Of a stretch of 64,000 nt of DNA, positions 56,750-64,000 are shown piece after piece. The stretch comes from JADCRZ01 sp037718865 (GTDB taxonomy: Bacteria; Bacteroidota; Bacteroidia; Chitinophagales; Chitinophagaceae). Position numbers and translations under genes: made by a program. Every line of letters starts with the position of its first letter. Positions within the stretch are counted from its first letter, which is position 1. The DNA lies in NCBI GenBank assembly GCA_037718865.1, contig JBBJMP010000019.1:52320-116319 (forward strand), read 5' to 3'. The notes under the pieces are model-generated. The model did not search any database, had not been told where the DNA came from, and saw only the letters and a list, made by a program, of their open reading frames with translations.

Positions 56750-57178
56750 CTAAGGCTCAAGCATTTCAATGCTAGCCACATTTGCCATAAGTAAGGTATG
56801 GGGTTCATCCAGTGTGTAACTAATCGAGTCTTTCATATACACATGTATTTCAGACAATGTAGGGATGGCCTTGTATGGTTTGGTGGCAGGATTTTTAATA
56901 TAAAAAACATGCAAGGAGTCGGGTTTGTCCAGTTGTACCGTCATTTCTTTTTTTGCCTTATCCAGTTCAACTGAATGAACGGTATACGCATTCATACCCG
57001 AGTGCAGCATAATGTACCATTTATCCTTCTTTGCCCGTTCAATGACCTTTGGAAATGATCTTGCTTTGGTTACACGGCCGGTATTATTTGATGTATTCAG
57101 GCAGCCTGGTAAAACGCATGAACAAGCGAAAGCAAATATTACTATGCTGCAATGCCTTACAATCTTTATAACTACCAT
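56750..57178 (-). CDS. Hypothetical lipoprotein
   Basis: The 142 residues start with a lipoprotein signal with lipobox LPGC (about Cys26), then a small beta-rich domain (KWYIMLHSGMNAYTVHSVELDKAKKEMTVQLD, LSEIHVYMKDSI). I do not recognise a family. It may be a small outer-membrane or periplasmic accessory lipoprotein. It is the only gene between the second polysaccharide locus and the IS630 element and has no operon partner. Confidence 0.65.
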   Translation of the reverse strand: MVVIKIVRHCSIVIFAFACSCVLPGCLNTSNNTGRVTKARSFPKVIERAKKDKWYIMLHSGMNAYTVHSVELDKAKKEMTVQLDKPDSLHVFYIKNPATKPYKAIPTLSEIHVYMKDSISYTLDEPHTLLMANVASIEMLEP

Positions 57179-57280
57179 CGATCAGGGAAATTTGAGTGAT
57201 ATGAAATCATGTAAAATAGCAAATTTTAACGAACAATAGACAGAAGCCATAATAAGAAAGCTAGTGTTGTTGCATTTTAA

Positions 57281-57462
57281 TTAAGCAACATAGTGTTTAG
57301 ACAGTTTCTTGTCAGCTTGTTTTCTGGTAAAAGACCAATGGATCTGTTTACTTGCAATATTGCGTTGCTCTGACCAACAGGCAAGTTCTTTTTCCAGTAA
57401 CTCTGCCTGGCCTATTCTTCTTGCAAGGCATTCGCGATCCATCATATTAATTTCTATTTCAG
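57281..57462 (-). CDS. IS630 transposase, 3' exon
   Basis: The last 60 codons of the transposase, from CTGAAATAG at 57462 to a stop at 57281, encoding (M)AEIEINMMDRECLARRIGQ and KELACWSEQRNIASKQIHW then FTRKQADKKLSKHYVA. The two bases GG before the intron and CT after it complete the Ala codon GCT. Too short to stand alone; it exists as the exon downstream of the intron. Confidence 0.82.
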
Positions 57463-57503
57463 GTCGGGTAAGAGTATCCCATTACTGCGACACCCTCCCC
57501 TAA

Positions 57504-57537
57504 GAACCGTGCATGAGAGTTTCCCTTCACACGGCTC
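57504..57537 (-). ncRNA. Group II intron catalytic domain V
   Basis: The 34-nt hairpin begins GAGCCGTGTGAAGGGAAACT and ends with GCACGGTTC on the minus strand, the standard length and the base-paired ends (GAGCCGT/ACGGTTC) of domain V. Domain VI follows to the 3' splice site at 57463. Confidence 0.92.
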
Positions 57538-57546
57538 AAGCCAATA

Positions 57547-59283
57547 CTAAGCCGAGGTTTTGTTGGCCTCAGCCGGAAACAGATACTTAAAACCATTTAT
57601 GAAGCCCCGTTCCTGGCACTCCTGATGCAGGAGTGTGAGATTGGATAAGTTTCCAGAACCTCCATCCAGCCGACTTTCCAGGTGATGAATGCTCCAATTG
57701 GTAACACTTGTAATTCTTTCTCCACAAATAGAGCAGCAGCCTTTCTGCCTTCTCCACAATGCCCCGACTTTTCTGCGCCCTTCTTTGTTGTTTGTCATCT
57801 TTGCTGACACCCGATTTTCAAAGTACGCTTCGTATGCCGGGTCAAAGGGAGTCGCTTCGCTTCGGATTTTTTTATGGCGCCTAATAGGCGTATCCGAAGT
57901 TTGTTTCAGCACTATGGCTGTAATAGCCTTTGTTTTCTCATCTTTGACTAGGCAACTAAAACATTGATTGCGTTCTTTCATTTTGGGGAAGTATTTGGCT
58001 TGTATCCAGGGCTTTCTTTTATTCGGGTGCCTCCGTATGGCCCAGTTCCGCAGAGCTTTCCATATCTCGTGATCCACCTTCTTATAAGTAGTTTTGGATA
58101 CTACCGATCGGTGATAATTAGCCCATCCCTGTATTTTGGGATTGAGTTTGCGTATCAGGTTTTCCTGCGTTGCTGTTGCCATCGATTTAATGGTCTCCCT
58201 TATACTGGTAAGAAACGCTTTTATGTTCTTGCTGCTTGGCTTGATAAGTAACTTAGCTGTGCTTTTTCCTAACCTGTACTTACGAACGTTTTGCCCAAGG
58301 AAGTCAAAACCTTGCGAGATGTGAGTTATCTTCGTTTTTTCTTTGGACAGTTCGAGGCCTCTTTCTTTCAGGAACTCTGCGATCATAGGAGATACTTCTT
58401 TTTCAAGAACATCTTTTGATTTACCTATTACCACAAAGTCATCCGCGTATCTCACAAAGTGTATCCCCCAAGGAGATACTTGCCTACATCGTCCATATCT
58501 GTTTAACGAGTGAAACTTTCTTCCCAATAAGTCTTCTATTCCATCAAGCACCAAGTTGGCAAGTGTGGGTGAAGCTATTCCTCCTTGCGGAGTACCCTTT
58601 TCTGTGGGGAATAACGAAGCCTTTTCCATGTAACCTGCTTGCAGCCATTTCTGTAATACTTTCGTATCGGAACAGATATTTTTCAACATCCATTCATGGC
58701 CGATGTTGTCAAAACAACCTTGGATGTCGCCTTCCAAAACCCATTGTGGCGAGTCCTTTTTGCTAAGCTTATTGAATAGAGCTTCAATAGCGTCGGCAGT
58801 GCAGCGTTCGGGCCTAAACCCGTAGCTATTCCAATCTGCCATACTTTCCGACATAGGTAGGAGTGCAAGAGTATGCAGAGCCTGCATACTTCGATCTTGA
58901 ATGGTCGGTATTCCGAGAGGCCGAAGTTTTCCGTTGGTTTTGGCGATATAAATCCGCCTTAACGGAGAGGGTTGATATCCGGCACGTTTTAGGGAGTTGC
59001 ACATGGCGGCTTTGTCTTCTGGTGTTTTCAAGAGTACTCCATCCACTCCGGGTGTTCGTTTACCACGGTTTGTAGTAACTTTCTTTACTGCCAGCAATTT
59101 AGCAGCATAAGAATGTGTCAGCAGCCATTGCAAGGCTTTTACCTTGCGCCAGCGGCCTTCACGTGTTGCCTTAGCGATACGCACTTGTAGCCTCACTACC
59201 ATACGGTGGGCCTGGTTCCAGTCAATGGAATTCCAGTCTGTTCCGTCTGTGGGAACCGCAGCTATATTTGGTGATACAGTCAT
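57547..59283 (-). CDS. ltrA: Group II intron-encoded reverse transcriptase/maturase with HNH endonuclease
   Basis: The 578-residue protein has an N-terminal region of the chloroplast-like group (WNQAHRMVVRLQVRIAKAT, KRTPGVDG), RT blocks with GIPTIQDR, DIQGCFDNI, GTPQGGIASPTLANL and the catalytic FVRYADDFVVIG (YADD at 279-282), a maturase X domain (RKLNPKIQGWANYHR), and a C-terminal HNH endonuclease (CSICGERI, HHLESRLDGGSGNLSNLTLLHQECQ). It aids splicing and mediates retrohoming. No lesion was seen. Confidence 0.96.
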   Translation of the reverse strand: MTVSPNIAAVPTDGTDWNSIDWNQAHRMVVRLQVRIAKATREGRWRKVKALQWLLTHSYAAKLLAVKKVTTNRGKRTPGVDGVLLKTPEDKAAMCNSLKRAGYQPSPLRRIYIAKTNGKLRPLGIPTIQDRSMQALHTLALLPMSESMADWNSYGFRPERCTADAIEALFNKLSKKDSPQWVLEGDIQGCFDNIGHEWMLKNICSDTKVLQKWLQAGYMEKASLFPTEKGTPQGGIASPTLANLVLDGIEDLLGRKFHSLNRYGRCRQVSPWGIHFVRYADDFVVIGKSKDVLEKEVSPMIAEFLKERGLELSKEKTKITHISQGFDFLGQNVRKYRLGKSTAKLLIKPSSKNIKAFLTSIRETIKSMATATQENLIRKLNPKIQGWANYHRSVVSKTTYKKVDHEIWKALRNWAIRRHPNKRKPWIQAKYFPKMKERNQCFSCLVKDEKTKAITAIVLKQTSDTPIRRHKKIRSEATPFDPAYEAYFENRVSAKMTNNKEGRRKVGALWRRQKGCCSICGERITSVTNWSIHHLESRLDGGSGNLSNLTLLHQECQERGFINGFKYLFPAEANKTSA

Positions 59284-59903
59284 TTGCTTGTTTCCCCTTA
59301 GTTTTAGGTTCTACTTGTTTTCTCGCCATGATTGACCACTATAACAAGTCAGCCGGCTTTCACCGCAGGGCGATCCTTTCATCCCCTATACGCTTCGTTA
59401 CAAAGCGCCCTTCGCTTTTTGTTAGTTCCTATACCCTCTTCCTCATGGGTCTTCCTTGCGGTCGACTTGCCCTTGCAGGCGAGGAATAGGGCTTACCTTG
59501 TTCCGATGCTGCAACAGGACTGGGTTAGGTTCTATCTCTCCGCCGGCGTGCTGTTTGTCTGTGCAATCTAAACATGGAGTAGATTGTCCCACGCTTGCCT
59601 TTTGGCTTGAGCTTATCAGTTTCTTTAGCTCATTTGGCTTCACGACGTTTATCGATAGTTTAGTTACCTTAACCATGCCAGTCAGCCTAGCCCTATCCCG
59701 GATGAAACTTCCAGGTCAGCTTTAGCCTCACGGCCTTCACTGATGGCCTTGCGGCCATTCGGTACATTGTCCACCGAGCTTCAGACCCAGAGATTACTCT
59801 CTATGCCTGTCGGAGTAGACTACTACCAACAGAATGGCAGGTTTCTCTATTCCCATTTATCTGAGAATCGAAACAATTACAGCATCAACTTTACAAGTCG
59901 CAC

Positions 59904-60414
59904 CCATATTCAACCAACTGCCATGTTTTGGTGTGTAACAGAATTCTATTTTGTTTAGTATCCGATCAGCTTGTTGCTTTGTAAATGTTTTATAGAACGA
60001 AGCAGCAAAATGTGTATTCAGGTTATCGAGTACCAGCCGAATCTTTTTTGCCTTAGGATAGTCCTTATCCACCAATTCTTTTATAAAATAAGCAAAATCA
60101 TCCTTTTTCCTGTAAAGTGTTATTTTAGTTCTCCGCTTTCCTGCCAAGGGTTCCACTGCCACAAAGATATTCCTGGTGCCCATGCGGCGATATTCACCAT
60201 CATACTTTGCCGGACTTCCTGGTTTTAGGCGTATGCGTTGCCTTACATCTTTTATGAGTTGTTTACTTTTTTCATCCATACAAACAACTGGGTATTCTTT
60301 ATCATACTTCCGGGCATATAAAGCTAACAGCTTATACATCCTTTTTCTGTACTCTGGAGTGATCTTGGCTATGCACCACATTTTTTTTAACCAAGGCTTA
60401 CATTCGTTTTTTTT
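59904..60414 (-). CDS. IS630 transposase, ORF B (DDE region, 5' exon)
   Basis: The frame entered at the A run reads MWCIAKITPEYRKRMYKLL, VVCMDEKSKQL (first D), VLDNLNTHFAASFYKTF (second D) and CYTPKHGSWLNM, the IS630 DDE core. It reaches the group II intron at 59903. With the intron removed, the frame continues AEIEINMMDRECLARRI in the 3' exon, giving the third acidic residue (Glu in AEIE). So splicing would restore the complete transposase. Confidence 0.88.
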
Positions 60415-60824
60415 AGGATTAACCGGATAGTTTCCCGATTAATGCTTTCCAGGCCTTTCTGCTTACTTAATTTTCCCTTTAACAACTCTAAGCTCCATCT
60501 AGCCCTTCCTTCAGGTGGGTCGCTGCAGGCCAGGGCAATTAACTCCGCCTCGTGCTTGTGGTTATATTTTCTAGGTTGACCGCTACGTTCTTTTTCCTGA
60601 AGTGACTTTTCCAGGCCTTCTTGCAGATAGCGCTTTCTCGTGCGCCAAACCGTGGTCCGCTCAACCTCCAGAAAATCGACAATCTCCGAGTCCTTCTTGC
60701 CTTTATGCAGCAACAAAAGAATGTTTGCCCTATCATATTCCCTTTGACTCCTTTTACCTGTACTTTTGAATAGACGCAAAAACTTTATTTCCGATGGACT
60801 CAATTTAATTGACGCCCGCTTCAT
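60387..60824 (-). CDS. IS630 transposase, ORF A (N-terminal helix-turn-helix region)
   Basis: The 145-residue ORF holds the DNA-binding part: YDRANILLLLHKGKKDSEIVDFLEVERTTVWRTRKRYLQEG, then a Winged-helix/HARBI-type segment ending INRETIRLILKK. It stops just past a run of eight A at 60414-60407. Reading -1 there (AAA AAA AAC GAA) gives LKKNECKPWLKKMWCIAKI, continuous with ORF B. ORF A alone could act as an inhibitor. Confidence 0.85.
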   Translation of the reverse strand: MKRASIKLSPSEIKFLRLFKSTGKRSQREYDRANILLLLHKGKKDSEIVDFLEVERTTVWRTRKRYLQEGLEKSLQEKERSGQPRKYNHKHEAELIALACSDPPEGRARWSLELLKGKLSKQKGLESINRETIRLILKKTNVSLG

Positions 60825-60959
60825 GGTATAATTTTGAACAACAAGATATTGAAAATTATACTATGTTGCAAAACTATATTGTTACACCACTAGTATATTG
60901 TGATGAACATTTCTGGAAGTACCAGCGAATTGTTTCCACAACAAGCAAAGCATTTCAGC

Positions 60960-61535
60960 ATGTTTATCAAAGCGAACGTTTGCTTCATAGCACTAATCAT
61001 TGTCACCGTAACTGCACTTGCCCAGAAACCGGAAATGCTGCCCAGAAGCACTCCGGAAGCGGAAGGGGTTTCTTCACAAGGCATCATTAACTTCCTCGAA
61101 GCTGCGGGAAAAAGCAAACACGAGCTGCACAGCTTTATGTTTCTGCGCCATGGTAAAGTTATCGCCGAAGGATGGTGGAAGCCCTACCGGTCGGATCTGA
61201 AACACTCCATGTACTCCGTCAGCAAGAGTTTCACTTCAACGGCAATAGGTTTTGCCGTCAATGAGAACAAGCTGTCCGTGCATGATAAGGTCATTTCTTT
61301 CTTCCCCAACGAATTGCCGGATACCGTCAGCCCGTATTTGTCGGAGCTTACGGTGAAGGACCTGCTTACTATGTCTACCGGTCACGACCCGGATCCCACC
61401 GGAAACACAAAGGGCAGCAATCACACTTGGGTCAAAACATTCCTCAGCACGCCACTTGTGTATAAACCGGGTACGAAATTTACAAAAGGAATTCAGCGGG
61501 GCAAGTTGCAAATAGGTTTTTACTGTTTCCCCTGA
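60960..61535 (+). pseudogene. Serine beta-lactamase-like protein, truncated
   Basis: From the ATG at 60960 a signal peptide (about 1-22, ending ALAQ) precedes a class C/DD-peptidase fold domain with HGKVIAEGWWKPY and the catalytic SVSK (Ser-x-x-Lys: MYSVSKSFTSTAIGF) and LTVKDLLTMSTGHD. After LVYKPGTKF, where relatives have YNSGATYML (the YxN motif), the sequence becomes unrelated (TKGIQRGKLQIGFYCFP) and stops. The KTG motif and C-terminal half are missing. An earlier ATG at 60900 gives an odd extension. The IS630 lies only 69 bp upstream and the end adjoins a sulfatase fragment. Confidence 0.8.
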
Positions 61536-61657
61536 TATTTTTACCCTATATCAACATAGGTTAACCTTCCATGGCGGCTATAGGCATGGTTCTTTGAAAA
61601 ATAATTAATTAGTCTTCGCATCTTTTACACATCGGAAGCCGGTATGTTCCAAGCCTG

Positions 61658-62167
61658 ACCGTAATAAAAGAAGTGGTAGCCAATATCGATATCGCCCCAA
61701 CCATACTGGAAGCTGCCGGACTGAAAGCGCCTGATTACATGGATGGCAAAAGTTTTTTCCCATTATTGGCGGGTAAACAAATCACATGGAGAACAGGCTT
61801 ACTTTACGAATATTACTGGGAACGGAATTTTCCTCATACACCCACTATTCATGCACTGCGTGGCGATCGCTATAAATATGTTCATTATCAGGGCATTTGG
61901 GATACCGATGAATTATATGATATTCAGGCCGACCCTCAGGAATCTATCAACCTGATCCGCAGTCCCGAACATCAGCAAACCGTTAAAGATATGAATCGCC
62001 AGCTTTTTGATATCCTTAAAGACACCCAGGGAATGTATATGCCGCTTTATGAAGATCGGGGAGGGCAGCAGAACCTTCGGTATGAATATGGTACCCCCGA
62101 ATCCGCTTTCCCAAGCTATATTAAGCGGGATAAAACGGTTTCCCCGGAAAGGCCAAATAGAAAATAA
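61658..62167 (+). pseudogene. Truncated duplicate of the first sulfatase gene
   Basis: About 508 bp equal to 23656-24163 at roughly 98% identity by eye, encoding the C-terminal 170 residues (VVANIDIAPTILEAAGLK to the stop). It lacks the activation site and metal centre. Left of 61658 the sequence is unrelated. Its stop is directly followed by the 3' end of the sugar transporter, converging, whereas the full-length gene has a second sulfatase downstream. Confidence 0.92.
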
Positions 62168-62213
62168 AGACTGCAATTCATACACCTGACTTTTCTTATT
62201 CATCATTTTAGTA

Positions 62214-63593
62214 TCAATGCCCCGCTACAAAAATATTTTCTATTTCTTCCAGGGTTTTTCCTTTTGTTTCCACCAAAATTTTTAAACAGAACAATAAATT
62301 AAGGGTACTAAACCCGGCAAAGATCCAGAATATACCTGCTGCTCCCACACTTTCCAGCAGCCAGGGGAAAAATTGGCCCACCAGCCATACAGCCATCCAA
62401 AGAGTCAGCGTACAAAAGGAAACTGCCCTCACTCGTACATCCCCGGGGAAGATTTCATTAATTAGAATCCAGGTTATGGGGCCCAGCGAAAGGGCAAAGC
62501 AAGCAATAAATAACAAAAGCATTCCCAACAACAAAGGACCATTGGTATAATCGGTATAAAAACAGGCGCCTACCACCACTAAAGAGCTAATGATGCCTGA
62601 AAGTCCCCAGATCAATAAGGGCTTACGCCCCCATTTATCTGAAAGGGAAATAGCCACGCCGGTAAAAATGACATTGACTACTCCTATAATTACCTGGGAA
62701 TATAAGGCATCCGCATTGTCAAGTCCTGCGGCAGCAAATATTTTAGGCCCATAGTATATAATAGCGTTGATTCCACTGAATTGCTGGAACACCGCCAATA
62801 AGACCCCAATTAGCAGTAAGGGGCGGATGTCTTTACTAAATATGGTGCGCGCTGATCGGAGGTTTTTTGCCAGGGAAGCGGTGATAGCCTTATATTCTTC
62901 GGCTGCGGCAGATTCGCCTCTAACGACTTTTAGTATGCTTAAAGCCCTTTCTGTTTTGCCTTTCAATAAGAGCCAACGCGGACTTTCCGGCACCAGAAGC
63001 AGTGCCAGCATAAAGACCAGCGAAGGAATAGCCATGACAAGAAACATGCTCCGCCATACTTCTTTTTGGAGCAGCCATCTTAGCAAAAAACTATCGTTAC
63101 CGGCATTAGCCGTTTGGTCTAGTAAAAAGGCATTAGAAAAATAAGCTAATAAGATTCCGACGGTGATAGCCAATTGATAAAGAGAAATCATTTTGCCTCT
63201 GGAACGTGCGGGCGCAAATTCTGCAATATACATGGGCGATATAACGGAAGCTACCCCTACTCCTATGCCTCCTACCAACCTGTACCAAACAAGCATATCG
63301 GCTGAATCTGACCAGGCACAGCCTAATCCGGATGCCAGGAAAAGTACAGCAGAAAGTATTAATACATTTTTTCGGCCGATTTTATCGCTCAACAAGCCGG
63401 CTATAATAACGCCGATAATACTGCCCAGTAAGCCGCTGCTTACAAACCACCCTTCAGTCACAGCGTTCATGTTAAATTGCTTGTTGACCAGTTGGATGGT
63501 ACCGGAAATAACGGCCGTATCGAACCCAAATAACAAACCGCCCAGTGCCGCTGCGAAACAAATAAAACCGGTTGTTTGAACACCTTTAACCAT
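62214..63593 (-). CDS. MFS sugar:proton symporter (XylE/GalP type)
   Basis: The 459-residue protein has twelve predicted membrane segments and sugar-porter motifs: GGLLFGFDTAVISGT, GLLSDKIGRKNVL, R-x-G-G-x-G-VGVASVISPMYIAE, PESPRWLLLKGK, QQFSGINAIIYY, SDKWGRKPLLIWG, and a C-terminal VETKGKTLEEIE. It imports a hexose or pentose at the inner membrane. It is downstream of the cupin gene on the same strand (16 bp gap). A scar of this pair is at 26187-26396. Confidence 0.95.
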   Translation of the reverse strand: MVKGVQTTGFICFAAALGGLLFGFDTAVISGTIQLVNKQFNMNAVTEGWFVSSGLLGSIIGVIIAGLLSDKIGRKNVLILSAVLFLASGLGCAWSDSADMLVWYRLVGGIGVGVASVISPMYIAEFAPARSRGKMISLYQLAITVGILLAYFSNAFLLDQTANAGNDSFLLRWLLQKEVWRSMFLVMAIPSLVFMLALLLVPESPRWLLLKGKTERALSILKVVRGESAAAEEYKAITASLAKNLRSARTIFSKDIRPLLLIGVLLAVFQQFSGINAIIYYGPKIFAAAGLDNADALYSQVIIGVVNVIFTGVAISLSDKWGRKPLLIWGLSGIISSLVVVGACFYTDYTNGPLLLGMLLLFIACFALSLGPITWILINEIFPGDVRVRAVSFCTLTLWMAVWLVGQFFPWLLESVGAAGIFWIFAGFSTLNLLFCLKILVETKGKTLEEIENIFVAGH

Positions 63594-63609
63594 ATCAAAA
63601 AAAATTTAA

Positions 63610-63987
63610 TTACCGGTTATAATCATCCTCGTAGCGTTTAATATCTTCTTGCTGCCAGTTACCGAAAGCCACTTCCAAGACCCGGATGGGTTTTTCGCTG
63701 CTACACAACAGGCGGTGCCTTTCATTAACCGGTATCCATATTTCATCACCGGCCTGGTAGGTGCGCACAATGTCTCCCACCTGTATGGTAGCGTTATCAT
63801 CTATTACTATCCATAACTCCGCCCTGCAGGTATGCGATTGCAGGCTTAAGCGCTGACCAGGAATAACGGTCATGAGACTTACGCTGCAAGGCTCGTTATG
63901 GGCAAATTGCTTAAAGGAACCCCAGGGTCGTTCAACCAATTTAAAAGGTGGCTTATCGGCCGGAATGACTATATCAATGTTTTCCAT
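63610..63987 (-). CDS. Cupin, mannose-6-phosphate isomerase type II-like
   Basis: The 125 residues form a single cupin resembling the isomerase domain of bifunctional mannose-1-phosphate guanylyltransferase/PMI proteins: RPWGSFKQF, GQRLSLQSH, RAELWIVIDDNATI, YQAGDEIWIPVNERHRLLC and IRVLEVAFG. It could isomerise the sugar phosphate after uptake by the transporter downstream. By comparison with the scar at 26187-26396, the PMI-like/ROK genes probably continue beyond the window. Confidence 0.87.
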   Translation of the reverse strand: MENIDIVIPADKPPFKLVERPWGSFKQFAHNEPCSVSLMTVIPGQRLSLQSHTCRAELWIVIDDNATIQVGDIVRTYQAGDEIWIPVNERHRLLCSSEKPIRVLEVAFGNWQQEDIKRYEDDYNR

Positions 63988-64000
63988 ATTATTATTTATT

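Larger units (their letters stand above)
57463..59903 (-). mobile_element. Group II intron (2441 bp) nested in the IS630 transposase
   Basis: On the minus strand the 5' end is GTGCGACTTG (consensus GUGCGAC) at 59903. Domain V sits at 57537-57504, and the 3' end is ...CCCGAC at 57463, ending in the expected AC. The exon join ATGG/CTGAAATAG restores the reading frame. The intron contains a complete intron-encoded protein (57547-59283), whose stop lies 9 bases before domain V. About 620 bases of 5' domains I-III precede it. All features agree with an intact, possibly mobile, splicing intron. Confidence 0.93.
57264..60890 (-). mobile_element. IS630-family insertion sequence interrupted by a group II intron
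   Basis: Inverted ends lie at 57264-57293 and 60861-60890, similar over about 30 bp, and are flanked by TA on both sides (57262-57263 and 60891-60892), the TA duplication expected for IS630. Without the intron the element is 1186 bp, a normal IS630 size. The transposase gene is in three parts: ORF A, ORF B after a -1 shift, and a 3' exon beyond the intron. Confidence 0.88.

Noticed and set aside
57547..59283. Reverse transcriptase as part of a diversity-generating retroelement or retron
   Set aside because: A domain V hairpin, group II 5' and 3' consensus ends, maturase X domain and HNH endonuclease identify it as a group II intron protein; no template/variable repeat pair or msr/msd-like RNA was seen.
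1..64000. CRISPR array, tRNA or rRNA genes
   Set aside because: No regularly spaced direct repeats, tRNA cloverleaf motifs or rRNA-like stretches were seen by eye.

Overview
The window looks like a chromosome segment of a Bacteroidota bacterium, most likely in or near the Chitinophagaceae. The evidence is two SusC/SusD outer-membrane pairs, six sulfatase genes or fragments, type IX secretion (T9SS) sorting domains, SPxCC-type lipoprotein signals and moderately AT-rich spacers. No rRNA, tRNA or CRISPR array was seen.

Layout. 1-420: a scar made of fragments of a sigma-54 regulator, kdpB and a histidine kinase. 463-4527: stress genes (DUF892 ferritin-like protein plus large-subunit catalase, ending in a terminator) and an esterase. 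4659-11738: a minus-strand SusC/SusD operon with a Gfo/Idh/MocA oxidoreductase and a secreted propeller-like protein. 11739-20073: general metabolism (threonine synthase, LysR regulator, gamma-glutamyltransferase, GNAT, DUF1801, FtsX-type permease). 20619-31716: a carbohydrate locus with a GH5-like/DUF1080 fusion and two sulfatases on the plus strand, facing a minus-strand operon of GH127 arabinofuranosidase, cupin PGI, ROK kinase and a PMI-like protein. 31779-33304: an IS4-like element. 33385-36817: a ribose-type sugar ABC transporter operon. 36818-48783: a decayed and mobile zone holding IS66 debris, a broken T9SS surface protein, IS1595, a large two-ORF protein interrupted by one in-frame TGA, an integrase remnant joined to a partial duplicate of the sugar-binding protein gene, and an ISKra4-like element with a perfect 9-bp target duplication. 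48909-56165: a second polysaccharide locus (broken SusC, intact SusD, two sulfatases). 56750-61535: a lipoprotein gene, an IS630 element with a complete group II intron nested inside its transposase gene, and a truncated beta-lactamase-fold gene. 61658-64000: a truncated duplicate of the first sulfatase facing a sugar transporter and a cupin gene.

Function. The intact genes suggest capture and breakdown of a sulfated, possibly arabinose-containing polysaccharide: SusC/D import, sulfatases, GH127 and GH5-like enzymes, sugar permeases, then ROK kinase and cupin isomerases feeding glycolysis. The substrate is inferred from gene content only.

Most notable are (a) a repeated pattern of genes reduced by internal deletions to short collinear pieces, with intact relatives elsewhere in the window for two of them; (b) a roughly 1243-codon protein of unrecognised function with a nuclease-like N-terminal region, split by a TGA where Trp is expected; and (c) a nested IS630/group II intron whose boundaries can be read to the base. 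Assembly error cannot be excluded for some scars from sequence alone.
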